Source: Ceratopteris richardii (Eukaryota > Streptophyta > Polypodiopsida > Polypodiales > Pteridaceae). From it: 64,000 bases of DNA. Positions within the stretch are counted from its first letter, which is position 1. The number at the start of each line of letters is the position of its first letter. The stretch spans positions 528,501-592,500 of the forward strand of contig MU260073.1 in the NCBI GenBank assembly GCA_020310875.1. The letters run 5' to 3'. The notes under the pieces are model-generated. The model did not search any database and was not told where the DNA came from. It saw only the letters and a program-made list of their open reading frames with translations. A program made the position numbers and the translations under genes. Below, piece after piece: positions 26,656 to 37,650 of this stretch.

Positions 26656-28309
26656 TGTAATAAAGTGATAGGTAGGAAATGGTTGAACCACACCCTTCAC
26701 AGATAGGAGATGGTTGAACTACACCCTAAGAGAGAGAATTAGGAAGTAATCCTTAACCATGGCTTTTGGGGCAAGTGCTTAGCCCATCACATTCCTAACC
26801 AAGAGGTTGTGAGTTCAATTCTGATATTAGAGCCAAGGGAGGAAGAATGTAATAAAGTGAATAAAGTGATAGGTAGGAAATAGTTGAACCACACCCTTCA
26901 CAGATAGGAGATGGTTGAACTACACCCTAAGTGAGAGGATTAGGAAGTAATCCTTAACCATGGCTTTTGGGGCAAGTGGTTAGCCCATCATACTCCTGGT
27001 TGGTAGGTCATGAGTTCAATTCCTACAATTCGTATCAGAGCATAGGAAGTAGGCTTGGGCAAGTGGATGGAAGGTGCACGTGTCGCTTTCAAAGCTGAGC
27101 CCAACAAAGATTGAGGTGTATCTCTCAATCTGTATGTCAGATTGAGGCTTGTAAGATACCATTGGAAAGCTCTCACAAAAAGCTTTCCAAATCTAATGAG
27201 ATAGCTAGAGAATGTAAAGCCGTTGGGAAACCATGGGTGGCACTTGATTGAGGGTTCAAGATACCAAACATGGGTGAGAACAAGGTTCAAGACTGAGGTT
27301 GAGAACAAGGGCACAAGACACCAAGGTTGCGAACAAGAAGGTTCAAGACACCAAGGTTGAGAGCAAGGGGTTCAAGAGACCAAGAGTGCAAACAAGGTTC
27401 AAGAAACTATGAGAGGTTGAGGACATCGATTCAAGGGTACCTAGGGAGTTCAAGGGGCTGATCATCGAGGCTAGAGGGATCGAGAGCAGATCATTGAGGA
27501 CAATGATTGACCAAGGGGGGAAGAATGTAATAAAGTGATAGGTAGGAAATGGTTGAACCACACCCTTCACATGTAGGAGATGGTTGAACTACACCCTAAG
27601 AGAGAGGATTAGGAAGTAATCATGAACCATGGCTTTTGGGGCAAGTGGACAGCCCATCACATTCCTAACCAAGAGGTTGTGAGTTCAATTCCTTACATTG
27701 GTATTAGAGCCTAGGAAGTAGGCTTGGGAAAGGCATACTAAAAAAGGCGCTTGGGCATCCTCTATACGAAAGGATACAAAGTAGTGCACATTGCTTTTAC
27801 AAGTTAGCCTAACAAAGATTGATGTGTATCTCTCAATCTGTAGGTCGGATTGAGGCATGTAAGATACCATTGGAAAGCTCTCGGAATGAAATAAGGTTCA
27901 AGACTGAGGTTAAGAACAAGGGCCCAAGACACTAAGGTTGCAAACAAGAAGGTTCAAGACACTAAGGTTGAGAACAAGGGTTCAAGAGACCAAGGTTGCG
28001 AATAAAGGTTCAAGAAACTATGCGAGGTTGAGGACATCAATTCAAGAGTACCTAGGGAGTTCAAGGGGCTGATCACCGAGGCTAGAGGGATACGAGAGGA
28101 GATCATTGAGGACAATGATTGACCAAGGGGGGAAGAATGTAATAAAGTGATGGGTAGGAAATGGTTGAACCACACCCTTCACAGATAGGAGATGGTTGAA
28201 CTACACCCTAAGAGAGAAGATTAGGAAGTAATCCTCAACCATGGCTTTTGGGGCAAGTGGTTGGCCCATCACATTCCTAACCAAGAGGCTGTGAGTTCAA
28301 TTCCTTACA
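26656..28309 (+). mobile_element. TRIM-like non-autonomous LTR element array (four LTRs, no coding capacity)
   Basis: Four direct repeats of about 172 bp start tgtaataaagtg and end caattccttaca. They lie at 26656-26822 (damaged), 26848-27027, 27526-27697 and 28138-28309. The second and third are each followed by a tRNA-Met-type primer site (cgtatcagagc, ggtattagagcc), and internal regions end in a polypurine tract (ccaaggggggaagaa) just before the next LTR. Internal regions are about 26, 498 and 440 bp, non-coding, and contain a 28-30-bp minisatellite (ggttcaagacaccaa). The whole array is flanked by an exact 5-bp duplication ATGCT (26651-26655 and 28310-28314), so it probably inserted as one unit or expanded by unequal recombination afterwards. 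It lies in the leader of copia C2. Confidence 0.88.
27526..27697 (+). repeat. TRIM LTR, best preserved copy, with tRNA-like 3' module
   Basis: In this 172-bp LTR the last 70 bases look tRNA-like: a D-arm-like hairpin (gggc-aagtggaca-gccc here; aagtggtta in a sister copy) and a T-arm-like segment around gagttcaattcc, close to the pol III B-box consensus. The related copies at 26848-27027 and 28138-28309 keep the same module. Confidence 0.7.
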
Positions 28310-28401
28310 ATGCTCATCAAGTTTTGTGTGATTCTTAGAGTAGGACAGGAGGGGTATCTACAATGTTAAAGGATGAAGTGGGGACTTGCTATAATAGCAA
28401 T

Positions 28402-28625
28402 TGTTGGAGTTTGAAGTTTGTAGAAGCACACAAACATCACAAGGAAGAAGAACATTGGAGCAAAACACAATCAAAATGTATTACCAAGTGAATGTATAAA
28501 AGGTGAGTGACCTGTTAGGGTTATACACATAAAAAAGCTAGGGTAAAAACCTCCTAAAGATGGAAAAAAGTTCCCCAACTGTCCTAAGCGTGTTCACACA
28601 CATCACTACTAAAGTGTATCAACCA
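28402..28625 (-). repeat. 5' LTR of copia C2
   Basis: This is the reverse complement of the C-family LTR, from tgttggagtttg at the left to gtatcaacca at the right. It pairs by family with 13799-14029 and 47466-47694. Confidence 0.85.
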
Positions 28626-30751
28626 ACCTTTGCATCTTCATCCATGAGATAGTGTCCCACGTTGATAGTCCTTTGGCTACCAAAGCTGAAGTGGAAGTAT
28701 ACCTATGCAAACAAGATCGTTGAACTAGAAGCTTAAGCCATACTTGGTTTTGGAATTTATGTACGTAAGGGCATATTTATTTGAGAACTTTGCTTTGAAG
28801 AGCTTCATCCATAGAGGTTTTCTTTGCAAATGAAGGACTATTGGAAAACCTTCTTCACATTTTCAAGGTGTCGGTATATATTTATCTAGAAATCTACAGT
28901 TCATGCTATTCTTTTGTAACCTTTTAGAAGTTCTTCCTCACTAGCTTTCCAACGTATAGAGGGGAGCAGAGAAGAATGAAACTTTTAGGACATCCTCATA
29001 TATGAACTAGAGAATTGAGCGCTTATGAAAAATGATCCCATATTAAAAATTGATGGATAGTATAATTGGATCTTTGCATATATTTTCTCGTGGAGAGAGA
29101 ACTCAAAGATATAGTTCAAGCCGTCCTCTAAGATGTGTGAAGATGTCATCATTTTCTTGTCCTTGGATCCATTTTCACGAGTAGAAGTAGAAATTATGAT
29201 TCTCATGTTTTGTTGCAAGGATTTGATTCTTCTTCTTTCATTTCCCGTCCTTCACTTAAAATTAATTATTTATTCACTCATTTCCTCTCTTTACCCTCAC
29301 AAGAAAGGTGTTATGCAATGAAAAATGTGTGATTAAACTAACAATTCTAAATGATATTCTTATTCTTAGAACCCATAAACTATTTTGTTTTGTACAATTC
29401 ATTGTAAGCTTCTATAGGTCATCAAATTTAAAATAGGAGATTCACATTCTTATTCATTATCATGCATTGTTAGCTTTGAAAAAAATATTTTTTCTAGCAT
29501 GATTTCCATCCTATTCGGAAACATTGAAACCTTTTCTTTGGAGAAACATTAAAACCTAAAGATTAAGCTGTTTTTGTATATGGTTACCACCTTGATATTT
29601 CAAGCAATCTTGAAGAGGATTGTGTGTTGATTTTATCTTAAATTTTAATGAATAAATTTAGAGCGAAAAGTCCTTAGAGATCCTTACATGAATGTCCACG
29701 ATTATTTAATACCTTATGTTCCTTGATACCTTTTGCACCAGGTAAAAAGGGCCATAATTTTACAAGATCTAGAAAAGGCCATGGTATAATTCAATATAAG
29801 AATAAAAGGAGCAAAGAGAAACAACTTAGAATGCTTGATGTGTCAAAAAATTAAAAAAGAATCTCTAACAAGTTTATGTGAGATCCATGCATAGAAGAGG
29901 TTGTCAAAGACAATCCCACTCATACCTGCCACACACAACTTTATTCATATCTATCACACACCCAATTATGAGGTGGTATAAAGTATAGAAGGTAAAGTTT
30001 TGCTTTGTATCATATGAATGCTTTATTCCCACACATCCATACATAATGGCTTTTGATGTGAGAACTCACTCAATTGAGAACTTTTTGTTTATTTGATTCG
30101 TTCATCCAATATTCCGTTTATCTTTCTAGCTAGTGCTACTAAAAAGCTCTCATTATAGCCTCCTTTAGAGCATAGTGCTTGCTCTCAATTTCATGCTTGT
30201 TTCACTTTTTTTTTTTGTTTTTGAAAGAAGCTTTAATTTCACACACACACACAAACATGGAACATATACAATATTTTAATCTCACTTTCTCACACATGGT
30301 ACACATACATCAACCAAAAAGTAACCACCAAAAAGAGGGACAGAATCTCAATCTTCATACTTACGGATGAGTTGTCTATGCATGAACACATTTCCCTTGC
30401 AATCAATCAGCCCATCCATAAAATTGAACGCGCAATGATAGACATACCTACTCTTCAAAGTCGACTTTGCCAAGAATATTCCATGCACCATTATGCAGGG
30501 AGAGTCATGTTTTACTAAAGGCAATTAAATGGCTACATGTATGATGAAAGCAATGGCCACGTGTCATGTTCTTGAAATAGAATTTAATTATATTAGATTA
30601 ACGATGTGGTCTTTCTCTCTCTCTCTCTCTCCTTCCATCTCACGCAAACATTCTCTTTCTCTCTCTCTCTCTCTCCATCTCACGCACACATTGCCCCTCA
30701 TTTTTTCTAAAGCATGTGTATGAAGAAAACCATGATCCGGTATGGTTTTTT
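28626..30751. other. No gene recognised; AT-rich intergenic DNA with microsatellites
   Basis: All open frames here are short and without recognisable motifs. A CA run lies at 30240-30255. Two CT-rich runs (about 30611-30632 and 30656-30675) flank a near-repeat of ccatctcacgcacaca. Nothing else supports a feature. Confidence 0.5.
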
Positions 30752-31131
30752 TGTCACGAGGAAGGAGATAAGGAAGATAGCTCACACACACACTCTCACT
30801 CTCAAGGAGAAGCACACACACAGATTGAGGCAAGGAAGAATGATCCTCTTCTTCTTCTTCCATTACATAAAAGGAATGTACAAGAATGACCTAAAAACAA
30901 GAATACAACCAGTGCAATATATAAAGACCAGTACATAAGGAAAAACCTAATGTCCGCGAATGAGTGAGCTGGCAAGAAACAAAATGTGCCATCACTCTCG
31001 GTAGATAAATCTAATAAAGCTCAATGAAGTATCCCTGACATATACCGGCGTGACCACCATACCTGTCAGAGAAACGAAAAACTGGTACGTGTCATCCTGG
31101 ATCATCACATGTTGAGCTTGATATCTCAACA
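30752..31131 (-). repeat. 3' LTR of copia E
   Basis: 380 bp, TGTCACGAGG to ATATCTCAACA on the plus strand, nearly identical to the LTR at 35880-36259. Confidence 0.95.
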
Positions 31132-31229
31132 CTCCCCCTCAAGCTCAACGCCATATCCTGTAATCCAAGCATCTTCCGAAACTTCTTCAACTTCTCAGCT
31201 CCAAGTGCTTTGGTGAAAATATCAGCAAC

Positions 31230-34200
31230 CTACTCATCTGTTCTCACATAAACAAGATCAATATCACCTGCTAATACCTTCTCTCTGATGAAGTGATAAT
31301 GTACCTTGATATGCTTTGTTCTAGCATGGAAAATAGGGTTCCGTGCTAACTGTATGCTGCTAAGATTATCACAATAGATAATGATAGGCTTTTGCACTTC
31401 CACACCTAAATCTGCAAGTAACATCTCCAGCCATGATGCCTCACATGCTGCCATTGCAGCACCTCTATACTCAGCCTCTGTACTCGACAACGCAACAGTG
31501 GGTTGCTTTTTACTGCTCCATGTAATAGCTGCACCTCCAAGTGAGAAAAGAAAGCCACTAGTAGATCTTCTATCTGGAGTACTACCAGCCCAATCTGCAT
31601 CGGTGTATCCATGAACCTGCAAATCTACACCAGCTTCATAAAACAATGCATAATCCAAAGTAGCACTCACATAACGTAGAGTGCGCCTCAGAGCATCCAA
31701 ATGTGGCTTCCTGGGAACCTGCATAAACTGACTTTCAAGTCCAACAGTGTAGCTTAAATCAGGCCTTGTAATTGTAAGATATATAAGAGTTCCCACAATT
31801 TTCCTGTACATAGTAGCATTTTCCAATGCTTCACCTGATGTAGTATCCAATTTCAAATTCTGATCTAAAGGCATAGAAATTGGCTTACAATCAGCCATAC
31901 CATACTTTTGGAGCATATTCAAGGCATATTGCCTTTGTGACATCCATATACCTGTTTCTGTATGTATAAACTCAATGTCCAAGAAATAGCGCAGCACACC
32001 AAGATCTTTCATGTCGAATTCCTGCATAAGAAGTTTCTTTACCTCTTTGATGCTTTCTTCATTATCACCACCTACAATCATGTCATCAACATAAATAGCC
32101 ACAATAGTGATGCCATCATCAGCCTTCCTTGCATATAGTGAATGATTTGCATCACACATAGAGAACCCAATGCTGGTTAAGTAATCAGCAATCCTTGCAT
32201 GCCATGCACGAGGGGCTTGCTTCAGCCCATACAAAGCCTTTTGCAACCTGCAAACATATTCTGGATGCTTTGAATCTTCATATCCTTGTGGCTGGTCCAT
32301 ATATACTTCTTCTTGTAACTCACCATGTAGGAAAGCATTCTTCACATCCATCTGATGCAAAGTCCATCCTTTTGCTGTAGCTAATGCAACAAGTGTTCTG
32401 ACAGTAGACATTTTAGCTACAGGGCTGAATGTTTCTTCATAATCAATGCCATATGTTTGTGCATAACCTTTAGCTACCAATCGTGCTTTATACCTGCTTA
32501 TGCTACCATCAGCATTATGCTTTACCTTGTAAACCCATTTGCAGCCTATGGATTTCTTTCCTTGCGGCAATGGAACCAACTTCCATGTATCATTTCCATA
32601 AAGTGCAGCCATCTCCTCATCCATAGCTTTTTCCCAATCTGCATTACCAATTGCATCTTCAAAACAAGAAGGTTCAGCATCTTGTATTACCTTTGTCATG
32701 TAGGCACAATGGCGAGCCATGTAACTATCATATGTCAATCGTTGCACTGAATTACGCATCCTCCCAGATCTTCTTGGTCCTGGGTCACTTCTTCTTGTAT
32801 CATCTGCATGTGCCCTTCTTACTCCTGGAGTCTTCACAGAGGGCAATCCAAGTTCCTCATCAAGACTCTTTTCTGAACCGCTTGAATCTCCATCAACGTC
32901 TTCAAAACCTGCACTTGTTTTACTACCAGCAGAAAGCTTTCCTTTACCTTTCTTGGATGTATTTGATGAATTTGCTAGACTAAAATTTCCACGCAATCTT
33001 CCACTCCATGGATTTGAGTTGGAACTATTGCTTGGTGATGCATCCGGTCCACTCAAAACTTGAGATTCTGCACTAGATTTTTCAGCATTTTCTTTGTCAT
33101 TTGGTTCAAGATTCAGTCCTTCTTTGGCATCTGCATAGAAGCTTGACATTTCATCAAATACCACATCTCTGCTCACCTTCACCTGTCGTGTGAGTGGGTT
33201 ATAACATTTGTACCCCTTTTGCTCAAGGGAATATCCAATGAAGACACATTTTTCAGCTTTTGGATCAAGCTTCGTCCTCAACTCATCTGGAACATGTACA
33301 TATGCAATACAGCCAAAAACTTTCAGATGTGATAAGTTTGGCTTTTTACGTGTAAACTTCTCTTCAGGTGTAACTTGATGTACAACAGCAGTCGGAGTTC
33401 TGTTCATGATGTATACAGCAGTATGCACAGCTTTTGCCCAATAACAATGAGGCATATTCTTCTCAGCCATCAAGACTCTTGCTATTTCTGCAATATGTCT
33501 ATTTTTGCGTTCAGCAACACCATTCTGTTGTGGTGTGTACCTGCATGAAAACTGACGCCGAATTCCATGATTTTTTAGAAAACTACTGAACTCATTTGAC
33601 ATGTATTCACCTCCTCCATCAGATCTTAATGTTTGAATGTACTTCCCTGTCTGCTTTTCCACCATAACTTTAAAATTCTGGAAGTGAGTAAACACCTCGC
33701 TCTTCTCTTTCATGAAATATACCCATACTTTGCGTGTATGGTGATCAATGAAAGTAACATAAAACCTGCAACCGCCCATAGATGTGGTCTTTGCTGGACC
33801 CCAAACATCTGTATGTACTACTTCTAGTACATTCTCACTAACATTCTTGTCATGTGGAAATGATGCTCTTGATTGTTTACCAAATTGACATGCTGCACAT
33901 ACCTTTTGCATTTCTGCAACTTTGAAATTTGTTAGTCCATGGACAATCTCCTTTGACTGCATCAGTTTCAGCCTTTGCAAGTTTGCATGTCCAATCCGTT
34001 TGTGCCATATCTCTATATCTGCAATAACTCCTGCACCTTTCGCAAACATGGCTGCATTCATTTCAGGAATCTTCACATTTAAGGTGAACATCCTACCCAC
34101 TTTGTTTCCTTTGGCAACCAATCGTCCATCCTGCTTGTACTCTTCTACATATAATCCATCAGCATTGAACCTGACTTGTAATCCTTGGTCAACCATTTGT

Positions 34201-35429
34201 CCAACAGAAACCAGATTCTTCGTTATATTTGGAACATGCAGCACATCAGCGAGATGTTTTACCTTTCCATCCTCCATAGATAATGCTATGTTTCCTGTAT
34301 GCTCAATAGGATGTGATGTGTCATCACCTGTTTCAACATATCCAGGAACTGGCATTTTCTGCAAACTACTAAACCATTCTGCATGACTGGTCATGTGATT
34401 TGAAGCACCTGAATCAACATACCAGACATTATCATTCGATTTTGAAACATCAGCAGACATCGTATTCATCATGTGATGTTGAACCATATACAACTTCTCA
34501 GAATCATCTGCACTTGTGGATGCATAGTTGTTTTGCTGCCTTCTGTTATTTTGATCCTTTAACATGCAATCATGTTCAAAGTGTCCAGGTTTACCACAAT
34601 TCCAGCATCCTTTACTATCATTACCTGAATCATTTCTTTGGAAATTTCTGCGACCTCTTTGGCTCCCCCTGCCTCGAAACTGTCCTCTTCCTCCTGCATG
34701 ATTCTGTTGTTGACCTTGGTCTTGGTTACTATTTCCTCTTCCACTTCCAAAACCTCTACCTCTGCCTCTTCCTCTGCTAGAGTAGAATTCCTGCTCAGAA
34801 CTGGGCTTTCCTTGGGAGTTTGAATCCTCACCAAGATTCTTTTCTTCAATGATCAGCATAGAGACCAAATCAGCAAAATTCGGAATATTTTCCCTGGTCT
34901 GTATAGAAGTTCTGAACTGCTTATATGCAGCTCCTAAACCACGAAGGCACACTTCCACCTTATCATCATCATCTACATTCACGCCAATAGATGCAAGTGA
35001 CTCACATATGCTTTTGATTTTTAGAGTGTAGTCACTTACCGACATGCTCTTTTTCTCCAATGTATGCAGCTCGTTCTTGAGTTGCAATTTCCGTGCCTTT
35101 GTATTGGTCTCGTACAAAGTGACCAAACTGTTCCAAGCCTCTTTTGGAGTCTTGGCATCTTGTATGTGTCCAATCATGCTATCCTGTATGCTAACAGATA
35201 GCCAATACATTACCTTTCGTGCTCCTTGATTCCATTCCTCATATGCTCTTAACTCTTCTGCAATCCGATTCCTTTCTGGTAACTGTGGAGCATTTTCATT
35301 CTCTCCTTCGATGTACTTCCAGTAGCCTTTTCCCATTAGGAAATTCGTCATTCTGAATCTCCAAGCATGGAAGTTGTTCTTGTCTAGCTTATCGCTCATA
35401 AGTTGACTCATTCCATCTGGGTTTGCCAT
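31230..35429 (-). CDS. Gag-Pol polyprotein of copia E
   Basis: This 1399-residue frame has the Ty1/copia domain order: Gag (1-300) with an arginine/glycine-rich stretch and a CCHC knuckle (CWNCGKPGHFEHDC, about 272), aspartic protease (WYVDSGASNHM, about 335), the integrase zinc-binding region (HKRIGH, about 480) and core (HTDVWGP, about 543; SDGGGEY), reverse transcriptase (YKARLVAKGYAQ, about 985; YVDDM, about 1115) and RNase H (STEAEYRG, about 1316). It would encode the particle protein and the enzymes needed for copying and integration. It is a single frame, as in most plant copia elements. The element is treated as a fossil with about one break. Confidence 0.92.
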   Translation of the reverse strand: MANPDGMSQLMSDKLDKNNFHAWRFRMTNFLMGKGYWKYIEGENENAPQLPERNRIAEELRAYEEWNQGARKVMYWLSVSIQDSMIGHIQDAKTPKEAWNSLVTLYETNTKARKLQLKNELHTLEKKSMSVSDYTLKIKSICESLASIGVNVDDDDKVEVCLRGLGAAYKQFRTSIQTRENIPNFADLVSMLIIEEKNLGEDSNSQGKPSSEQEFYSSRGRGRGRGFGSGRGNSNQDQGQQQNHAGGRGQFRGRGSQRGRRNFQRNDSGNDSKGCWNCGKPGHFEHDCMLKDQNNRRQQNNYASTSADDSEKLYMVQHHMMNTMSADVSKSNDNVWYVDSGASNHMTSHAEWFSSLQKMPVPGYVETGDDTSHPIEHTGNIALSMEDGKVKHLADVLHVPNITKNLVSVGQMVDQGLQVRFNADGLYVEEYKQDGRLVAKGNKVGRMFTLNVKIPEMNAAMFAKGAGVIADIEIWHKRIGHANLQRLKLMQSKEIVHGLTNFKVAEMQKVCAACQFGKQSRASFPHDKNVSENVLEVVHTDVWGPAKTTSMGGCRFYVTFIDHHTRKVWVYFMKEKSEVFTHFQNFKVMVEKQTGKYIQTLRSDGGGEYMSNEFSSFLKNHGIRRQFSCRYTPQQNGVAERKNRHIAEIARVLMAEKNMPHCYWAKAVHTAVYIMNRTPTAVVHQVTPEEKFTRKKPNLSHLKVFGCIAYVHVPDELRTKLDPKAEKCVFIGYSLEQKGYKCYNPLTRQVKVSRDVVFDEMSSFYADAKEGLNLEPNDKENAEKSSAESQVLSGPDASPSNSSNSNPWSGRLRGNFSLANSSNTSKKGKGKLSAGSKTSAGFEDVDGDSSGSEKSLDEELGLPSVKTPGVRRAHADDTRRSDPGPRRSGRMRNSVQRLTYDSYMARHCAYMTKVIQDAEPSCFEDAIGNADWEKAMDEEMAALYGNDTWKLVPLPQGKKSIGCKWVYKVKHNADGSISRYKARLVAKGYAQTYGIDYEETFSPVAKMSTVRTLVALATAKGWTLHQMDVKNAFLHGELQEEVYMDQPQGYEDSKHPEYVCRLQKALYGLKQAPRAWHARIADYLTSIGFSMCDANHSLYARKADDGITIVAIYVDDMIVGGDNEESIKEVKKLLMQEFDMKDLGVLRYFLDIEFIHTETGIWMSQRQYALNMLQKYGMADCKPISMPLDQNLKLDTTSGEALENATMYRKIVGTLIYLTITRPDLSYTVGLESQFMQVPRKPHLDALRRTLRYVSATLDYALFYEAGVDLQVHGYTDADWAGSTPDRRSTSGFLFSLGGAAITWSSKKQPTVALSSTEAEYRGAAMAACEASWLEMLLADLGVEVQKPIIIYCDNLSSIQLARNPIFHARTKHIKVHYHFIREKVLAGDIDLVYVRTDE

Positions 35430-35879
35430 TTCTGCAACAATTCACAACACCGCAACACACTACAAGCAGCACTTCTGCTTGAACACTATCGCACTATGAC
35501 GTGACAGTTCGATCTCAGAAAAACACAGTTTTTGTGTATCAACAGTACACGAAATCGCTTGAAATTCTGAATCTGGAATATATGAGTGTCGCCGAACACA
35601 ACGCAAGTTACAGTTTCTGAAACTGACCTGGTTTTTCTATGGGCCCCACATTGCGGGCTCAAAATGGAGGTCGAGATGGCTCCAAAACTTCAATCTGACA
35701 AAAACAAGTGACCCTAAAGGGTTAACTTGCGAAAATATTTTGAGGTCTTCTACCTTCACGACGATTTTCGTAGCAAACGGAGGCCGTTTGTGAAATCGCA
35801 TTTTCTCCACGCCTTGCCGCGTAGTCTTCACCGTCGCATTCTCCACGAGCTCTCTACAGCCACGCTGGCTCTGATACCA

Positions 35880-36259
35880 TGTCACGAGGAAGGAGATAAG
35901 GAAGAGAGCTCACACACACACTCTCACTCTCAAGGAGAAGCACACACACAGATTGAGGCAAGGAAGAATGATCCTCTTCTTTTTCTTCTATTACATAAAA
36001 GGAATGTACAAGAATGACCTAAAAACAAGAATACAACCAGTGCAATATATAAAGACCAGTACATAAGGAAAAACCTAATGTCCGCGAATGAGTGAGCTGG
36101 CAAGAAACAAAATGCGCCATCACTCTCGGTAGATAAATCTAATAAAGCTCAATGAAGTATCCCTGACATATACCGGCGTGACCACTATACATGTCAGAGA
36201 AACGAAAAACTGGTACGTGTCATCCTGGATCATCACATGTTGAGCTTGATATCTCAACA
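35880..36259 (-). repeat. 5' LTR of copia E
   Basis: 380 bp, directly next to the tRNA-Met primer site; partner of 30752-31131. Confidence 0.95.
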
Positions 36260-37395
36260 TTTTTCATGTCAACGTTCTTGTGGTTCACAAGCTAATACAT
36301 GAGATTCACAATGAGCATGCTCTTTTTTTCAAGGATGTGATTGACCTCCTCTCATGTTTTGAAGGTTGTGTGGGTGTCTCATTAAGCGAGTTTTTTGGGA
36401 ACTCACCTCTTGATGGAGAGGTTGCATGTTCAATCTCTACGAGCTGTTGGGCATGCTTGGGCTAGTGTGGTCAATCTATTCTTGTAATGCCTTTAGGTCT
36501 TTGAAACTTCAAGCAGCTTTTTTTTGTGATGCTTCGAGAGTTTAATCCATGCCTTTGGTTAGCCTTTTTTTGTGATGCTAAGGTAGTTTAATCCATGGCT
36601 ATTCTTGGATGCTGTACATACCTTCGATCAACCTTTTTTTGTGATGCTTCGGTAGTTTAATCCATGCCTTGTGGAATATGATGGGTTTCAGGTGTACTAT
36701 GCCCTTCACTTGTACAAGTGCTCTTTCAATATATTCAAGCCCAAAGAGATATGACTTCGACCAATAGATTGCACTTTGAATTCAAGTTCCAAGGTTCAAT
36801 ACCCGTGAGTCCAAGGTTCATTACCAACAGATTGGCCTAACATTAGCTCCTAGATGGGGGATAAAATAAGCTCGGGTAACATGGGCTGTACACATGTGAG
36901 CCCCAAGTTTCATTCCTTGATAAGGATGCCATGGAAGGGTGGAAACCTCAAACACGGTATAGCATGCACTTTTTGGGTCACGTGTAAAACATTCATGCCT
37001 ATCTGGCATGGCTTACCATGTGCGCTCCCAAATGTCATTCCTTGACAAGGATGCCACATGGAAGGGTTGACAACCTCAAACACGTTATTATATGCACTTT
37101 TTGGCTCACATGCAAATCATTCAACAAAATTTCTTAAATTAAGTTTCTTTTGCATTGAATGAAACCTCCATGCACGAGTCCTAAAAACCCAATGCATCCA
37201 TTGACTAAATCTTCATAACATGTGCCTAAAAAATATTTTAGAGTGATAAAAAAGGTGGTTATAGGTTAGTCATGCGAACTTCAATGCGTCTCTCATAAGA
37301 GTCCATAATCTCTAATTTCCAAGTAAGATAATAGAGTGAGGGACGTGTAATGTAGCGATAAACATCTTGCTTCCTACATGAAAGGTCCAAATTAG
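36260..37395. other. Gene-free stretch with two short tandem-repeat clusters
   Basis: No supported gene. Three degenerate copies of a roughly 36-bp motif (ttttttgtgatgcttcggta, then gtttaatccatgcc) lie at 36518-36553, 36565-36600 and 36633-36668. A diverged duplication of about 105 bp follows at 36891-36996 and 37017-37124, sharing cattccttgacaaggatgcc and aacctcaaacacg. Confidence 0.6.
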
Positions 37396-37650
37396 TTTTT
37401 TTTTTTAAATTTAGGTTTGGCATGTGCCTATTCTCTCGAATTTTAATTTTGAAAGAACAATTGTACAGGTGAATGGACATAGTACTTGCGAAAACTCCCC
37501 ATATCTCAAAAAATAGGAGTTATACAAAATTACAATTGGTTTCAACTGATTTAGATAGGCCAAAGCTATTACATATCCAGCCGAGGATTAAACTCTAGAC
37601 CTTGACTTCAAAAGACCAAAGACTCAACCACTAGAACAAAAGAATGTGAT
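37396..37650 (-). mobile_element. tRNA-derived SINE, copy 1 (short)
   Basis: On the minus strand the element begins with a tRNA-like head. An A-box-like tagtggttgagtc (reverse complement of 37621-37633) is followed after about 30 bases by a B-box-like gagtttaatcctc. A body follows, ending in a poly(A) tail (a T run at 37396-37406 on the plus strand). It matches the copy at 43085-43542 in the same orientation. Flanking gtccaaa on both sides may be an eroded target duplication. It lies upstream of GAPDH. Confidence 0.7.

Larger units (their letters stand above)
22590..28625 (-). mobile_element. Copia element C2 (same family as C1), inverted and split by a TRIM
   Basis: This minus-strand relative of C1 has an LTR at 28625-28402, a leader interrupted by the TRIM array at 26656-28309, Gag from about 26383 (AKDTWDRITTLYHARN near 26010), integrase (about 24560-24200), reverse transcriptase (23729-23031, with YMDDM near 23180) and part of RNase H ending near 22590. 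No family LTR is visible at its 3' side. It is heavily broken, with well over ten lesions. Because C1 and C2 point at each other, their coding parts form a long, diverged inverted repeat. Confidence 0.85.
30752..36259 (-). mobile_element. Ty1/copia retrotransposon E, nearly whole
   Basis: This minus-strand copia element has two 380-bp LTRs (30752-31131 and 35880-36259), a primer site gctctgatacca at 35868-35879, one long Gag-Pol frame (35429-31230) and a polypurine tract (ctccccctcaag on the plus strand) beside the 3' LTR. TTTTT flanks both ends, a likely but low-complexity target duplication. The LTRs differ at six positions by eye, about 98.4 percent identity. At an assumed 1.3e-8 substitutions per site per year that is roughly 0.6 million years. 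The element looks whole apart from about one break in its coding region. It is a lineage distinct from A, B and C. Confidence 0.95.

Noticed and set aside
26651-28314. TRIM LTRs as Cassandra 5S-bearing LTRs
   Set aside because: No 5S rRNA internal promoter sequence is visible; the conserved module looks tRNA-like instead.
30529-30863. Open frames over the CT/GA microsatellite
   Set aside because: Low-complexity SLSLSL and RERERE peptides are products of the simple repeat.
32195-34386. Several plus-strand frames of 60-154 codons inside copia E
   Set aside because: All are antisense to the intact Gag-Pol frame and have no motifs.
36380-36460. B-box-like gcatgttcaatctctacg as another SINE or a tRNA gene
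   Set aside because: No convincing A box at the right distance, no tail and no flanking duplication.
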